Numbered from the stretch's first letter, positions 52,283 through 62,562 are shown. The stretch: 64,000 nt of DNA from an uncultured Lachnospiraceae bacterium (GCA_947382625.1 CANDAG010000011.1:1-64000), one strand, 5' to 3'. The notes: a model not told the origin generated them from the letters alone. Numbers and translations are program-made.

Positions 52283-54117
52283 AAGAAAAGCTACAGTCAA
52301 TGAGCTTTCAGCTTAGGATTGCTCTGCTTCTCATGGCCTTTACAATGCTGTCTTCCCTGACTGTCTGGCATGTGATGGCGGGGCAGTATAAGAAGGAAAT
52401 GATTGCTGGGGCATCGGAGGCAGTGCATTCCGTGGTGTCCGCCAATAATGAGGTGTTGCATATGACCTTAAAGCAGGTGGAAGACGGCGCTCAGATGATG
52501 CTTAATGATAAAGAATATTATGATTTCTTTTCGGGACTGCCAGAGGCGCAGGTATCTGATTATATGAGCTACAGCAGGCTGATTGGTACTGCCATGGTTC
52601 GCCAGTTCAGTATACAGACAAAGGTGTATACCACCTGGCTGTGGACCTCTAGGTGGATGTTCGGAAATTCCAGAAGTATGAGTGTCAGCGGTGAGGGGAT
52701 ACTCCATTCCGGTCTGCTGGAACTGGCGGAGAAAGCCGGAGGAAACTCGTGCTGGCTGGGGGGATATGATTTCGGCCAGGTCATGGGCTCTTCCTGGTTG
52801 CAGGAAAAATCCTTCTATGATTACCAATATCCCATCACCCTGATCCGGCAGATGCGTTTTCAGTACAGCGATTTTGGTGCCTATCATGTGTTGCCCCAGG
52901 GAGAAGAGTGGCCGGTATTGTTCGTTTTTATTCTGGAGGAAGACATTCGGGAGATTTATGAGAACAGCGTTTCCTACGTGGGTAGTATCTGCGGCATCAC
53001 CGATGAGAACGGTAAGATCATCTCATCCGATTCGGAGAACTTTCCACCTGCGGGACAGACGCCGGAGGAGATTTTCTCACACATGGGAAAATCAGGCTAT
53101 GCCCAGTGCAGTCTGGAGGGCAGGGAATATCTTCTCTGCTTTGATTCTCTGAAGGATCCCGGCTGGCTTTCCTGGGCGCTGGTGCCTATGGACACGCTGG
53201 TGAAGGATACGATGGAACAGATGGAGCGGATGCAGCTCTTATTTCTCTTTCTGTTTTTATTGCTGTCCGCTCTGGCGGCCTGGGTGGTCTCCGGAACCGT
53301 GACGAAGCCGGTGAGTGTATTGGCAGCCGCGGCGGAGCGTGTCTCCACAGGAAACTTCAGTGTGGTAACGCCCGTTCCGACGGGGGGAGATTTCCGTCTT
53401 TTGACGGAGAGCTTTAATCACATGGTACGGGAAATAGATAAGCTGATCCGGGAAAATTATCTGATCAAGCTGGAACAGAAGGAGGCCCAGCTGACGGCCC
53501 TTTCTATGCAGATCAATCCTCATTTTCTCTACAATACCCTGAATACCATCAACATGTTGGCACTTCAGAACGGGGACGAGGAAACCTCCGACCTGATTGT
53601 GAGCCTGTCGGAAATGCTCCAGTATACGCTGAAAAAGGAAAACGGAAAGATATGGCTTAAGGAAGAACTGGGCTGGGCTTCCAATTATCTGCACATCATG
53701 GAGAAGAGATACGATGGACGTTTCCTTGCGGATATGGAGGTACAGGAGGAACTGGTGGACTGTCTGGTACCACGTTTCTTCCTGCAGCCGTTGGTGGAAA
53801 ATGCTATCCTCCATGGATTCCGTAACATGAAAAGCGGTGGCCATCTGCGGATCGTAGCAGAAAAGAAGGGAAATCAGCTGCATATTCTGGTGGAGGATAA
53901 CGGAAGGGGAATGGATGAAAAGACAAGGCGGGCCTACCTGGCGGGTATGCCGGAGCAGAGCGGGATCGGAGTCTCTAATGTGCATGAAAGGCTGAAGCTG
54001 ATCTATGGGGAAACCTATGAAAGAAGGGTGATTTCAGCACCGGGGAAGGGCTGTTGCATTCATCTGTATCTTCCCTTCGAGAAGGAGAAAACTGACTGCC
54101 GAGATATGATGCCATGA
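52267..54117 (+). CDS. YesM-type sensor histidine kinase
   Basis: The 616-residue membrane kinase has TM1 (about 15-38), an extracellular sensor (about 40-320) and TM2 (LLFLFLFLLLSALAAWVVSG). A HAMP domain follows, then the His_kinase region with the phospho-acceptor in INPHFLYNTLNTINML and a HATPase domain with NAILHGFRN and VEDNGRGMDE. It should sense an extracellular carbohydrate, possibly through the SBP, and phosphorylate the YesN-type regulator. It overlaps that gene by 16 bp. Confidence 0.95.
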   Translation: MQTGIKEKLQSMSFQLRIALLLMAFTMLSSLTVWHVMAGQYKKEMIAGASEAVHSVVSANNEVLHMTLKQVEDGAQMMLNDKEYYDFFSGLPEAQVSDYMSYSRLIGTAMVRQFSIQTKVYTTWLWTSRWMFGNSRSMSVSGEGILHSGLLELAEKAGGNSCWLGGYDFGQVMGSSWLQEKSFYDYQYPITLIRQMRFQYSDFGAYHVLPQGEEWPVLFVFILEEDIREIYENSVSYVGSICGITDENGKIISSDSENFPPAGQTPEEIFSHMGKSGYAQCSLEGREYLLCFDSLKDPGWLSWALVPMDTLVKDTMEQMERMQLLFLFLFLLLSALAAWVVSGTVTKPVSVLAAAAERVSTGNFSVVTPVPTGGDFRLLTESFNHMVREIDKLIRENYLIKLEQKEAQLTALSMQINPHFLYNTLNTINMLALQNGDEETSDLIVSLSEMLQYTLKKENGKIWLKEELGWASNYLHIMEKRYDGRFLADMEVQEELVDCLVPRFFLQPLVENAILHGFRNMKSGGHLRIVAEKKGNQLHILVEDNGRGMDEKTRRAYLAGMPEQSGIGVSNVHERLKLIYGETYERRVISAPGKGCCIHLYLPFEKEKTDCRDMMP

Positions 54118-54253
54118 GGATTAAGCCTGTGGAACAGACAGTGATATTTGCCTTGCAAATGTACAGGAATCTTAGAATTCTCCAATGGCGGGAGGATCAT
54201 GGAATCTGCTATGCTTATTTTGTCAATAAACATCTCACGAAAGGAGAAAGGAT

Positions 54254-55689
54254 ATGAAAAAGAAGAAATTTGTCAGTCTGTTGTTACTGGCTTCCATGAT
54301 GGCTTCCCTGGTGGGCTGCGGAAGCTCTTCCGGAGCGGGGGGGGTAATGCGGATGGCGAAAATACCGTGCAGTCGGCCATAGCAGAGACAACGGAGAAGA
54401 AGGTATCAGGAGAAGATAAGGCACCTGCGGGGGAAGTGACGGAGATCCGTTTCACGGAGTGGGACGGCGGCGAGACCCTGGAGCTGTATGAGGATATCGC
54501 GGCGAAGTTCAATGCGGAGCATCCGGATATCCATGTCACAGTCATGAACATTCCCGACGAATATGATACCAAGATCACGGCAATGATTGCCGGTAACGAT
54601 ACGCCGGAGCTGTGCTATATGGAATCGGGAACGATCCTTTATCCGCTGGCAGAGGAGGGAGTGATCCTGAATCTGAAGGACTATATGGACAATGATCCGG
54701 ATTTCGACAGCAGTTGCCTGATGGAGGAGCTGATCTACAGAAAAAGCGATGATTTCATCGTGGCCTATGGCGCCGGAGCCGAGAATATCTGTATGTTCTA
54801 CAATCCGGCCCTGTTTGAGAAGTACGGCGTGGAGAAACCTCCGGCGGATTACGAGGATGCCTGGGACTGGGATACCTTCGTGAAGAACGCGCAGCTTCTC
54901 ACCATTGATACGGAGGGAAGAAATGCGCTGGATCCGGATTTTGATCCGGAAAATATCGATATTTATGGCGCGAATCTTTCTCTGTGGTGGGCAGGTTATA
55001 TGCCCTTTATTTACAGCATGGGTGCGGATTTCCTGACGGAGGACGGCACTGGAATCGGTTATGCCACTGAAGAGGGAATTGAGGTATTTCAGAGACTGCA
55101 GGATTTGATCTATGTATATCATGTGGTTCCCACGCCGACAGCTGGTTCTGCCATGCCTGGTCTTTCTGAAAGGATCGCGACCAATAAGGTGGCCATGAAT
55201 TTTGATGGCCAGTGGAGCAATACCACCCTGATGGACGACGGTGTGGCATATGATGTGGCAGCTATCCCCAAAATGGGAGATCAGGCCAAAACGGTTATCA
55301 CCTGTGCAGGTATTTCGCTGATGAACACAGACAAGGCGGACGCTGCCTGGGAATTCCTGAAATATATGCTGACTGAGGTGGGAGCCAACGAGCCTCTGTA
55401 CAAGTCTGCTCTGTGGCTTCCCAACAATAAAAATGAGTACACGGATGAATATATGAAGTTCTGTATCACGGACAGACATCCGGACAGCTACTATGAAGCA
55501 ATTGTGAAGCCCATGACCGACGGAACGGCCAGACCGCCCGTTACCGCCAGAGTGAAGAATTTCAGCAGAATCAACGATGTGATCACTCCGGCACTTGACG
55601 AGCTTTGGGCAGGTGAGAAGACTGCCAGAGAGGTGCTGGAGGGAGTCAGGGATGCAGCTGACGCGCAGGTACAGGGATTCTATGAATAA
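54254..55689 (+). CDS. extracellular sugar-binding lipoprotein, frameshifted at a G8 tract
   Basis: The true start at 54254 (MKKKKFVSLLLLASMMASLVG, lipobox LVGC, GGAGAAAGG ribosome site) opens a frame that stops soon after a run of eight G (54337-54344). The remainder, from NADGENTVQSAIAETTEKK to 55689, is in another frame. One extra G restores SSGAGGGNADGENTVQ and a full-length SBP of about 478 residues with family-1 features (FTEWDGGETLELYEDIAAKF, NFDGQWSNTTLMDDG). As read, the lipoprotein is not made from one frame. Causes may be sequencing error, phase variation or recoding. It follows YesN/YesM and precedes two permease genes. Confidence 0.8.
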
Positions 55690-55708
55690 TTCAGTGGAAA
55701 CAATTTTA

Positions 55709-55746
55709 ATCAATAAGCCGACTCGCGAAGCGTGGCGGCGTTTGAT
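55709..55746 (+). repeat. 36-bp palindromic repeat, one unit
   Basis: ATCAATAAGCCGACTCGCGA then AGCGTGGCGGCGTTTGAT: GCCGAC pairs with GGCGGC except one position, and the inner stem CGC/GCG holds a GAA tip. It lies 20 bp after the SBP stop codon. Confidence 0.88.
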
Positions 55747-55762
55747 GGAATAGCTGAGAAGG

Positions 55763-55793
55763 GAAGGAAAATGTGAAATTCGCATTTTCCTTC
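55763..55793 (+). other. hairpin between SBP and permease genes
   Basis: GAAGGAAAATG (55763-55773) and CATTTTCCTTC (55783-55793) form a perfect 11-bp stem with a nine-base loop and no T-run. It sits between the two 36-bp repeats. Such hairpins often protect the SBP message or lower permease expression. Confidence 0.6.
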
Positions 55794-55796
55794 TTC

Positions 55797-55834
55797 ATCA
55801 ATAAGCTGATTCGAGAAGCGTGACAGTGTTTGAT
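55797..55834 (+). repeat. 36-bp palindromic repeat, one unit
   Basis: ATCAATAAGCTGATTCGAGA then AGCGTGACAGTGTTTGAT. The outer arms have shifted to CTG/CAG pairing, and the tip sequence CGA-GAA-GCG has one broken pair. It ends 24 bp before the first permease start. Confidence 0.85.
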
Positions 55835-55858
55835 ATAAAACCCAGGGAGTGATATGAT

Positions 55859-56767
55859 ATGGATAAAAAGAAAAACTCAGAAAAAAAAATCCGTGCTAAC
55901 CTGACGGGGTGGGCCTTTGTGATGCCTGCGCTGGTCGGTTTTTTGATCTTCAATCTGCTTCCTATGATTATGAGTGCCTATTACAGTTTGTGTGAATACA
56001 ATATCATAGGGAAGCCGCACTGGATTGGATTGGCAAATTACACTGCTCTTTTGTTTGGGAAGAACGAGACCTTTTGGGTTTCAGTCAGGGCTACGGTTCT
56101 TTATGCTGTTATGGCGGTACCGGCCAATTTGGTGTTCTCCTTCATGATCGCCATATTGCTGAATCGGGAAATGGCCGGCCGGGCCTTTTTCCGTTCATTG
56201 TTCTATCTGCCATGTATCGTGCCTGCGGTGGCTTCCAGTTTTGTATGGCTGCTTCTGATGAATCCGGACTATGGACTTTTAAACGAACTGCTACGTTTGC
56301 TCCATCTGCCAAAAAGTCAGTTCTTTTGGGGAGCGGACAGTGTGCTGCCATCGATTGTGTTTATGGGAATTTGGGGGACGGGTTCCACACAGGTTATTTT
56401 TTTGGCAGGATTGCAGAATATTCCCAGAGTGTATTATGAAGCTCTGGAAATCGATGGCGGTAATGCCTGGCACAAGCTCTGGAACGTCACCCTTCCCATG
56501 GTTTCTTCCACTCTTTTTTTTAATCTGGTCATGGGGATTATTGGAGCTCTTCAGGTATTTTCTCAGGCCTATATTCTTACCAACGGTGGGCCAAATAATC
56601 GCTCTCTGTTTTATGTATATGATTTGTGGAGACAGGCCTTCAAGTATATGGATATGGGAAAGGCATCTGCCATGGCATGGCTGTTGTTCTTTGTAGTTAT
56701 AGTCCTGACGGCAGTGGTATTCAAAACATCCGATAAATGGGTGTATTATGAAGGGGGAGAGGATTGA
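55859..56767 (+). CDS. sugar ABC transporter permease (MalF/UgpA type)
   Basis: The 302-residue permease has six helices (WAFVMPALVGFLIFNLLPMI at the start). The EAA loop is YYEALEIDGGNAWHKLWNVT, docking to an ATPase that is not encoded here. A GGGAG ribosome site precedes it. It pairs with the next gene (1-bp overlap) and with the frameshifted SBP upstream, forming one importer controlled by the YesM/YesN pair. Confidence 0.92.
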   Translation: MDKKKNSEKKIRANLTGWAFVMPALVGFLIFNLLPMIMSAYYSLCEYNIIGKPHWIGLANYTALLFGKNETFWVSVRATVLYAVMAVPANLVFSFMIAILLNREMAGRAFFRSLFYLPCIVPAVASSFVWLLLMNPDYGLLNELLRLLHLPKSQFFWGADSVLPSIVFMGIWGTGSTQVIFLAGLQNIPRVYYEALEIDGGNAWHKLWNVTLPMVSSTLFFNLVMGIIGALQVFSQAYILTNGGPNNRSLFYVYDLWRQAFKYMDMGKASAMAWLLFFVVIVLTAVVFKTSDKWVYYEGGED

Positions 56768-57618
56768 TGATGGGAAGAAAAAGGGATTTCAGATACTATG
56801 TGAAGCGCACGTTTTTCTATAGCTTCCTTTTGTTACTGGCAACTGTCTGCGTCATTCCGCTCTACTGGATGGTGCGTTCTTCATTTATGGTAAATACTGA
56901 AATCTACAGTATGCGACCCTTTGTGTTCTGGCCAAAGGAGATGTTGTGGGAAAATTATGCAAAGGCATGGAACTCCGCTAATTTCCCTGTCTATACACTT
57001 AATACAATGATCGTTGTACTTAGCTGCATGGCGGGAACTTGCCTGACATCTGCCATGGCGGCATATGCCTTTTCACGGTTGAATTGGAAAGGAAAGAAGC
57101 AATGCTTCGCGTTGGTGTTGTCTACCATGATGTTGCCTGGTTCGGTGACGTTGATTCCCCAATTTTTGATCTGGAGGAATTTTAATCTGGTGGATACGCT
57201 TTGGCCGCTGATTCTGCCCTCCTTTTTCGGAGGCGGAGCCTTTAATATCTTCTTGCTGCGGCAGTTTTTTCTGGGGATTCCCAGGGAGTTGGACGATGCA
57301 GCGAAGATTGACGGGGCGGGGGCATTGCAGATTTTTTTCAGAATCATGATACCATTGTCAAAATCTGCCATGGTGGTGGTGGCGCTGTTCACTTTTTTAA
57401 ATTGTTGGAATGACTTTTTTGGGCCGATTATTTACCTGAATTCCAAGGAGCATTTCACTATCGCCATCGGACTCCTGCAGTTTAAGGGGGACTATGGAAC
57501 CAAATGGAATCTGCTCATGGCGGCTTCCACCCTGTCGGTAATGCCCTGCATTTTAGTGTATCTGTTCGGGCAAAAGTATCTGGTGGAGGGAATTGCGCTG
57601 ACAGGACTGAAGGCATGA
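56767..57618 (+). CDS. sugar ABC transporter permease (MalG/UgpE type)
   Basis: The permease of about 283 residues has six helices and the EAA loop LDDAAKIDGAGALQIFFRIM. The C-terminus YLVEGIALTGLKA is typical of the MalG/UgpE group. The start is taken at the ATG overlapping the previous stop (TGATG). A downstream ATG 3 bp later is equally possible. Confidence 0.92.
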   Translation: MMGRKRDFRYYVKRTFFYSFLLLLATVCVIPLYWMVRSSFMVNTEIYSMRPFVFWPKEMLWENYAKAWNSANFPVYTLNTMIVVLSCMAGTCLTSAMAAYAFSRLNWKGKKQCFALVLSTMMLPGSVTLIPQFLIWRNFNLVDTLWPLILPSFFGGGAFNIFLLRQFFLGIPRELDDAAKIDGAGALQIFFRIMIPLSKSAMVVVALFTFLNCWNDFFGPIIYLNSKEHFTIAIGLLQFKGDYGTKWNLLMAASTLSVMPCILVYLFGQKYLVEGIALTGLKA

Positions 57619-57663
57619 TTTTTGTTGTATGTCCGTTAAAATGGAAAGAGAGAAATTATATAT

Positions 57664-59766
57664 ATGAAACAAGAATATATTAACAAAATTTATTCTGGTT
57701 GGCTGGCTAAGATTATCGGTATTCGGCTGGGGGCTCCGGTAGAGGGCTGGACTTATGAGCAGATTCAGAAAAGATATGGAGAAATCATTGATTATCCGGT
57801 GGATTATTGTGATTTCGCAGCGGATGATGACAGCAACGGGCCGGCTTTTTTTATACGTGCGCTGAAAGAGGGAAAGCATTTCCTGGAGATAGAACCCCAG
57901 GATGTGGGGGATACGTTGTTAAATTATGCGGGATACGAGCATGGCTTTTTCTGGTTTGGAGGCTATGGAACTTCTACGGAGCATACGGCGTTCGAAAATC
58001 TGTGGAGCGGTATTCCAGCACCCCGCAGCGGTTCGGCCAAACAGAACGGCTTGGCAGTGGCGGAGCAGATCGGTGGACAGATTTTCGTTGACTGTTGGGG
58101 GCTTGTGAATCCCGGGAATGAGGAGCGGGCAGCGCGGATGGCTCGGACAGCGGCTTCCGCCACCCATGACGGAAACGGCGTATGGGGTGGTATTTTTGTG
58201 GCAGTCTGTATCAGTCATGCTTTTGTGGAAACAGATATTCGTAAGATTATCCATAAGGGACTGAGTTTTATTCCAAAAGACTGCGAATATGCAGCAGTGG
58301 TGCGTGCCGTCATGACGTTTCATGACGGCCATTCAAAAGACTGGCGGAAATGCCTTTTTTATATTCATAAAAACTGGGGATATGACAGATATCCGGGCAA
58401 CTGCCATATCATTCCTAACGCTGCTGTTATGATTTTGTCACTTCTGTATGGAGAGGGTGATTTTGACCAGACGCTCTGTATCTGCTGTATGTGCGGATGG
58501 GATACAGACTGTAATGTGGGAAATGTGGCCACGATCATGGGCGTTCGGGGAGGCACGAACGCTATTGACTATGACCGATGGAGGAAGCCTATCAATGATT
58601 TTTTGGTGTTTTCCAGCATAGCCGGGATATTGAACATTTCGGATGTGCCGGAAGGGGCGTCCTATATGGCGAAGCTGGCTTATGAGCTGGATGGCGAGAC
58701 ACCGCCGGAGCCTTGGCAGTTAATCTGGAGCCGGGGAAGGGGACTTTGTCATTTCGTATATCCCGGTTCTACACATGGAATCAGGGTCAGAGGCGGAGAA
58801 GTATGGAACATTAGTAATGTAGACTGCTCTGATGCTCTGGGCGGACAGGCACTATTGGTGGAAACCTTTGGGAAGACTGGGGAGGAGATGGAGGTATATA
58901 GAAAAACCTATTATGAACCGAAGGATTTTTATGATAACCGTTACCAGCCTTCTTTTTCACCTACGGTATATCCAGGACAAAGGATACACTGCAGGCTCCG
59001 TTCTGTGAAAAACTCTCTGGAGGTAAAACTATACGCCAGGATACGCGAGGCGCAGGGAGAGAAAATCCTCTGCTCGGAGGTTTTTGTTCTGGAGAGTAGT
59101 GATTTCCGCAGGGTTTCCTGGCAAATTCCCCAAGGGGGCTGCTTTACAGTGTTGGAGATAGGTATCCGGTATTCTGCTGTTGGCCCTGGCATCGGTATTG
59201 TGTTGGATGAGCTTGATACGGATGGGGAAGCAGACTATGTCATTGACTTCTCACAGGAGAGAATGGAAAAATGGACGGATATCCATCGGGAAGTCAGCCA
59301 GTTTACCAGAGAAAAAGGGCTTAGTTATCTGGAGAGTGGTCGTCTGCATCTGGCAGGCACTGATTTCGCGGAGGTTTATACAGGAGACTGGGAGTGGCAG
59401 GATTATGAGGCGGAATTTACGCTGATTCCGATTCTGGGGGAGGAGCATTATGCGTTGGTGCGCGTTCAGGGCGCACTTCGCTCCTATGTGGTGGGTTTCA
59501 CCGGTAAGAACCGCATGGGCATTTGCAAGAAGGATCGGGAAATAAAAATCCTGCGGGAGATTCCCTTTGAATGGCAGTATGATGAAGCATACCGTATCCG
59601 AGTGCGGGTGGAAAAGGATTGGATTCGTGTATTTGACAAAGAGGTGGAAATTTTTGCTGTGCAGGATTGGGAAAATCCATGGTTGACGGGAGGAATAGGG
59701 ATTGGCGTAGGAAATAACAGCCATTGTTGCTGTGATGGGATCCGGTTGATCGTGAGGAAGGATTGA
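57664..59766 (+). CDS. ADP-ribosylglycohydrolase family protein with C-terminal beta-sandwich
   Basis: The 700-residue protein has no signal peptide. Residues 1-340 form an ARH/DraG-type domain: SGWLAKIIGIRLGAPVEG, the first metal acidic cluster AADDDSN (D54-D56) and the C-terminal metal motif CGWDTDCNVGNVATIMG (D280, D282). The middle part (about 350-510) and the end (about 540-700, EFTLIPILGEEHYALVRVQG, IGIGVGNNSHCCCDGIRL) look like beta-sandwich domains of carbohydrate-acting proteins. The place in a sugar ABC operon suggests it cleaves an N- or O-glycosidic ribose or related sugar linkage, not protein ADP-ribose; inferred. Confidence 0.87.
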   Translation: MKQEYINKIYSGWLAKIIGIRLGAPVEGWTYEQIQKRYGEIIDYPVDYCDFAADDDSNGPAFFIRALKEGKHFLEIEPQDVGDTLLNYAGYEHGFFWFGGYGTSTEHTAFENLWSGIPAPRSGSAKQNGLAVAEQIGGQIFVDCWGLVNPGNEERAARMARTAASATHDGNGVWGGIFVAVCISHAFVETDIRKIIHKGLSFIPKDCEYAAVVRAVMTFHDGHSKDWRKCLFYIHKNWGYDRYPGNCHIIPNAAVMILSLLYGEGDFDQTLCICCMCGWDTDCNVGNVATIMGVRGGTNAIDYDRWRKPINDFLVFSSIAGILNISDVPEGASYMAKLAYELDGETPPEPWQLIWSRGRGLCHFVYPGSTHGIRVRGGEVWNISNVDCSDALGGQALLVETFGKTGEEMEVYRKTYYEPKDFYDNRYQPSFSPTVYPGQRIHCRLRSVKNSLEVKLYARIREAQGEKILCSEVFVLESSDFRRVSWQIPQGGCFTVLEIGIRYSAVGPGIGIVLDELDTDGEADYVIDFSQERMEKWTDIHREVSQFTREKGLSYLESGRLHLAGTDFAEVYTGDWEWQDYEAEFTLIPILGEEHYALVRVQGALRSYVVGFTGKNRMGICKKDREIKILREIPFEWQYDEAYRIRVRVEKDWIRVFDKEVEIFAVQDWENPWLTGGIGIGVGNNSHCCCDGIRLIVRKD

Positions 59767-59840
59767 ATCTGATTTGGATGTGACACCATTTCTTCCGGGT
59801 AAGATTTTAAGCTTGAGCAGACTGGGAAAGGTATCAGGAC

Positions 59841-60767
59841 ATGAAAAACAGCAATTTGTTTACAGAAAAAATTGAATGCTGGGAGGATTGGGGAAGGGTC
59901 TATCAGTCTATTCCGGCTTTTGAGAGGCTGGCCGCTTTTATTATGGAAAAGGAAAATCTCCCAAAGGCTAAGATCACCCATCTCACGCCGGGAACCAATG
60001 CGGTCTTTCGGGCGGGGGAATACGTGCTGAAGATCTACGCTCCGAAGGAGTCGGGGATGGATCAGACAGACAGCCGCAGGACAGAGCTTTTTGCGGCAGA
60101 GCATGCGGAGAAAGCAGGGGTTTCCACGCCTTCGGTGGTGGCCGCAGGGGAGATTGAGGATACTTATTCTTTTGCCTATATGATCATGAGATATGTTAGG
60201 GGAAAGGAGTTGGGACAGGTCCTTAAGGATTCCAATGAGGAAGAACAGTTTTGGCTGGGACGGCAGCTCAAAAGGCTTACAAATGCCATGAATATGCCCT
60301 GCGCCCCTTTTAATAATATCCAGGTGATCTCTGATCCGGACAGGAGTAAGAGATGGAAGTCTTATTCGGAAGCCTTTCGGGATGATCGGGCAGCATATTT
60401 AAAAGAGCATGACTTTGGAGAATTTGTGTTCACTCATGGAGATCTGTGCGCTGATAATATTCTTGTGGAGGAGCACGGTAAGCAGAGTGAGCTTATGATC
60501 ATTGATTTTGCCGATTCTGTATTGGCGCCAGAGTGCTACGAGCCGTCTCTGATCGCATTTGAATATAGGCAGTATCCGGCATTTCTGCGCGGATTCTGGG
60601 AAGGAGAGGACTTAGAGCTGGCAGCAGGGCAGGTGTTTCATGGGATACTGATCCATGATTTTGGCGGAGACATTGTAAGATCAGCCTTTCAGGGTGCAAC
60701 CGGGTTTGAAAGGGTAAAGGAGCTATATGAACAAATCCTGGGCATGCCCTTCTTTTCAAAATTGTAA
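59841..60767 (+). CDS. APH-family phosphotransferase (small-molecule kinase)
   Basis: The 308-residue kinase has the aminoglycoside phosphotransferase fold: hinge IMRYVRGKELG, catalytic loop FTHGDLCADNILVEE (HGDxxxxN) and metal Asp in IIDFADSVLAPECYE. An N-terminal nucleotide region precedes (TPGTNAVFRAGEYVLKIYAP). Substrates in the family include aminoglycosides, choline, homoserine and sugars. Position after the ARH-family gene suggests it may phosphorylate that enzyme's product; alternatively it is independent. AAAGG precedes the ATG. Confidence 0.85.
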   Translation: MKNSNLFTEKIECWEDWGRVYQSIPAFERLAAFIMEKENLPKAKITHLTPGTNAVFRAGEYVLKIYAPKESGMDQTDSRRTELFAAEHAEKAGVSTPSVVAAGEIEDTYSFAYMIMRYVRGKELGQVLKDSNEEEQFWLGRQLKRLTNAMNMPCAPFNNIQVISDPDRSKRWKSYSEAFRDDRAAYLKEHDFGEFVFTHGDLCADNILVEEHGKQSELMIIDFADSVLAPECYEPSLIAFEYRQYPAFLRGFWEGEDLELAAGQVFHGILIHDFGGDIVRSAFQGATGFERVKELYEQILGMPFFSKL

Positions 60768-60879
60768 GAATTGGCGGTAAATATAGAAAAGATATTTCAG
60801 AATTTTGTTGAAATTTGATCCGGCGTTGGGTAAACTAAAGATAGCTGTCTATCGACAAATGCTGAAAGGAGCGGCCAAT

Positions 60880-62562
60880 ATGAAAAAAGCGATCAGTCAG
60901 TCAGTATTATCTTTTATTTTAAACGGGGTATCCATTTTATCCCTGTTATTTCTGGTAGTGTCTCTGTCTAATTACAGGGATGTCAATAATCGTCTGGATC
61001 AGGCCAATGAGGATCGGTTTGCGTTGACCTACAATGCCAACAGGTTTATGAACGGGTCAGCCTATCTTACCAATGAGGTGAGGGCTTTTGCGGCTACCGG
61101 TTTAAAGGAGCATTACGATAACTACTGGAATGAGATCAATAACCTGAAAAACCGCGATATCGGAGTTGCCATGCTGCAGGAGATCGGTATCACAGAGGAT
61201 GAGCAGGCGATGATCGATGAGATGTCGGGTCTTTCCAATACGCTGGTGCCTCTCGAGGAGGAGGCCATGAACAATGTACAGGCCGGCAGGAGGGATGAGG
61301 CGATTGATTATGTGTACGGGGAGGATTACAGTACTTCCATCGCAAAGATCAATTCCCTGAAGGAAGAATTCCTTGCAGACTTAGATGAGAGAACCTTAGA
61401 TGAGGTAAATTCTCTTGTGGAGGAGACAGATCACATCAAGACCAATATGACGGTGATCCTTGTGATCGTGGTACTGCTTCAGGTGATCAGCATGATCTTT
61501 ATCAGGCGTAATGTACTCCGTCCGGTGATCGAAGTGAGGAATCAGATGGGAGAGATCTCCCAGGGAAATCTTTCGGCGGAATTTTCTTTAAAGCCGGATA
61601 CCTCAGAGATCGGTATGCTGGTGGCCTCCATCCACGATACCAAGCAGGAACTCAAAAAGTACATAAATGACATTGAATCGGAACTATCCCAGATGGCAAA
61701 GGGCAAGATGGATCTGACCATAGACGGTCAGTACAGGGGAGAATTTCTTCCGATCCAGAATGCCATGCGTCAGATCCTGGATTCTTTAAACAAGGCATTA
61801 TCCCAGATCAACATGACTGCGGGTATGGTATCCCGGGAATCAGAAAAAATGGCCTCAGACGCCCAGGTGCTTTCCAATGGGGCGGTAGAGCAGGCATCAG
61901 CAGTCCAACAATTGACAGCCAGTATTCAGGACTTGTCCGATCAGGTAGACCGGGCCTCTGCAGATGCGGATGAAGCACGGACAAGCACGGAGAAGGCAAC
62001 CACTCAGCTTGAGCTATGCAATCAGAAGATGGGTGAATTGACTAACGCCATGCAGGATATCTCTCAGTCCTCCCGGCAGATCGAGGGGATCATTAAGACT
62101 ATCGAGGATATTTCCTTCCAGACCAATATTCTGGCGCTTAACGCAGCGGTGGAAGCAGCCCGTGCCGGTGATGCAGGAAAGGGCTTCGCCGTGGTAGCGG
62201 AGGAGGTTCGCAGCCTTGCCAATAAGAGCGCGGCGGCAGCCAAGGATATAGCGGAGCTGATCGAAAATTCCATGGATCTGGTACGGCAGGGAGAGGTATT
62301 GTCAGAGGAGACTACCCAGGCACTTACCGAGGGCGTATCCGGTGCGCATACCTCCACCGAACTGGTAGAGAGGATTGCAGGCGCCGCCAGGCAGCAGGCT
62401 CAGGCCCTGCATCAGGTTTCGATGGGAATGAATCAGATCTCGGATGTAGTCCAGACCAATGCATCCACAGCAGAAAAGTCCGCGGCATCTGCCGAGGAGC
62501 TTTACAGTCAGGCGGAGGAGCTTAAGGTTTCCGTTCAGAGATTCCAGCTCCGCAGAAAATAA
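60880..62562 (+). CDS. methyl-accepting chemotaxis protein
   Basis: The receptor has 560 residues from [22 protein letters not shown]1 is about 8-30, a four-helix-bundle-type sensor region with long coiled segments follows (about 35-185), then TM2 (about 188-212, [18 protein letters not shown]). A HAMP domain leads to a signalling domain ending in the hairpin tip ([20 protein letters not shown], then [18 protein letters not shown]). It relays an attractant signal to CheA. The open frame extends upstream to a TTG at 60805 without a ribosome site. No che genes nearby. Confidence 0.95.
   Translation: MKKAISQSVLSFILNGVSILSLLFLVVSLSNYRDVNNRLDQANEDRFALTYNANRFMNGSAYLTNEVRAFAATGLKEHYDNYWNEINNLKNRDIGVAMLQEIGITEDEQAMIDEMSGLSNTLVPLEEEAMNNVQAGRRDEAIDYVYGEDYSTSIAKINSLKEEFLADLDERTLDEVNSLVEETDHIKTNMTVILVIVVLLQVISMIFIRRNVLRPVIEVRNQMGEISQGNLSAEFSLKPDTSEIGMLVASIHDTKQELKKYINDIESELSQMAKGKMDLTIDGQYRGEFLPIQNAMRQILDSLNKALSQINMTAGMVSRESEKMASDAQVLSNGAVEQASAVQQLTASIQDLSDQVDRASADADEARTSTEKATTQLELCNQKMGELTNAMQDISQSSRQIEGIIKTIEDISFQTNILALNAAVEAARAGDAGKGFAVVAEEVRSLANKSAAAAKDIAELIENSMDLVRQGEVLSEETTQALTEGVSGAHTSTELVERIAGAARQQAQALHQVSMGMNQISDVVQTNASTAEKSAASAEELYSQAEELKVSVQRFQLRRK

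Noticed and set aside
54148-54336. ORF start at 54148 for the second SBP
   Set aside because: That frame reads through the lipoprotein signal in the wrong phase. The real signal peptide starts at 54254 and is joined by a frameshift.
57664-59766. DarG-type antitoxin or phage-defence ADP-ribosyl hydrolase
   Set aside because: No adjacent DarT or toxin; the neighbours are carbohydrate transport genes.
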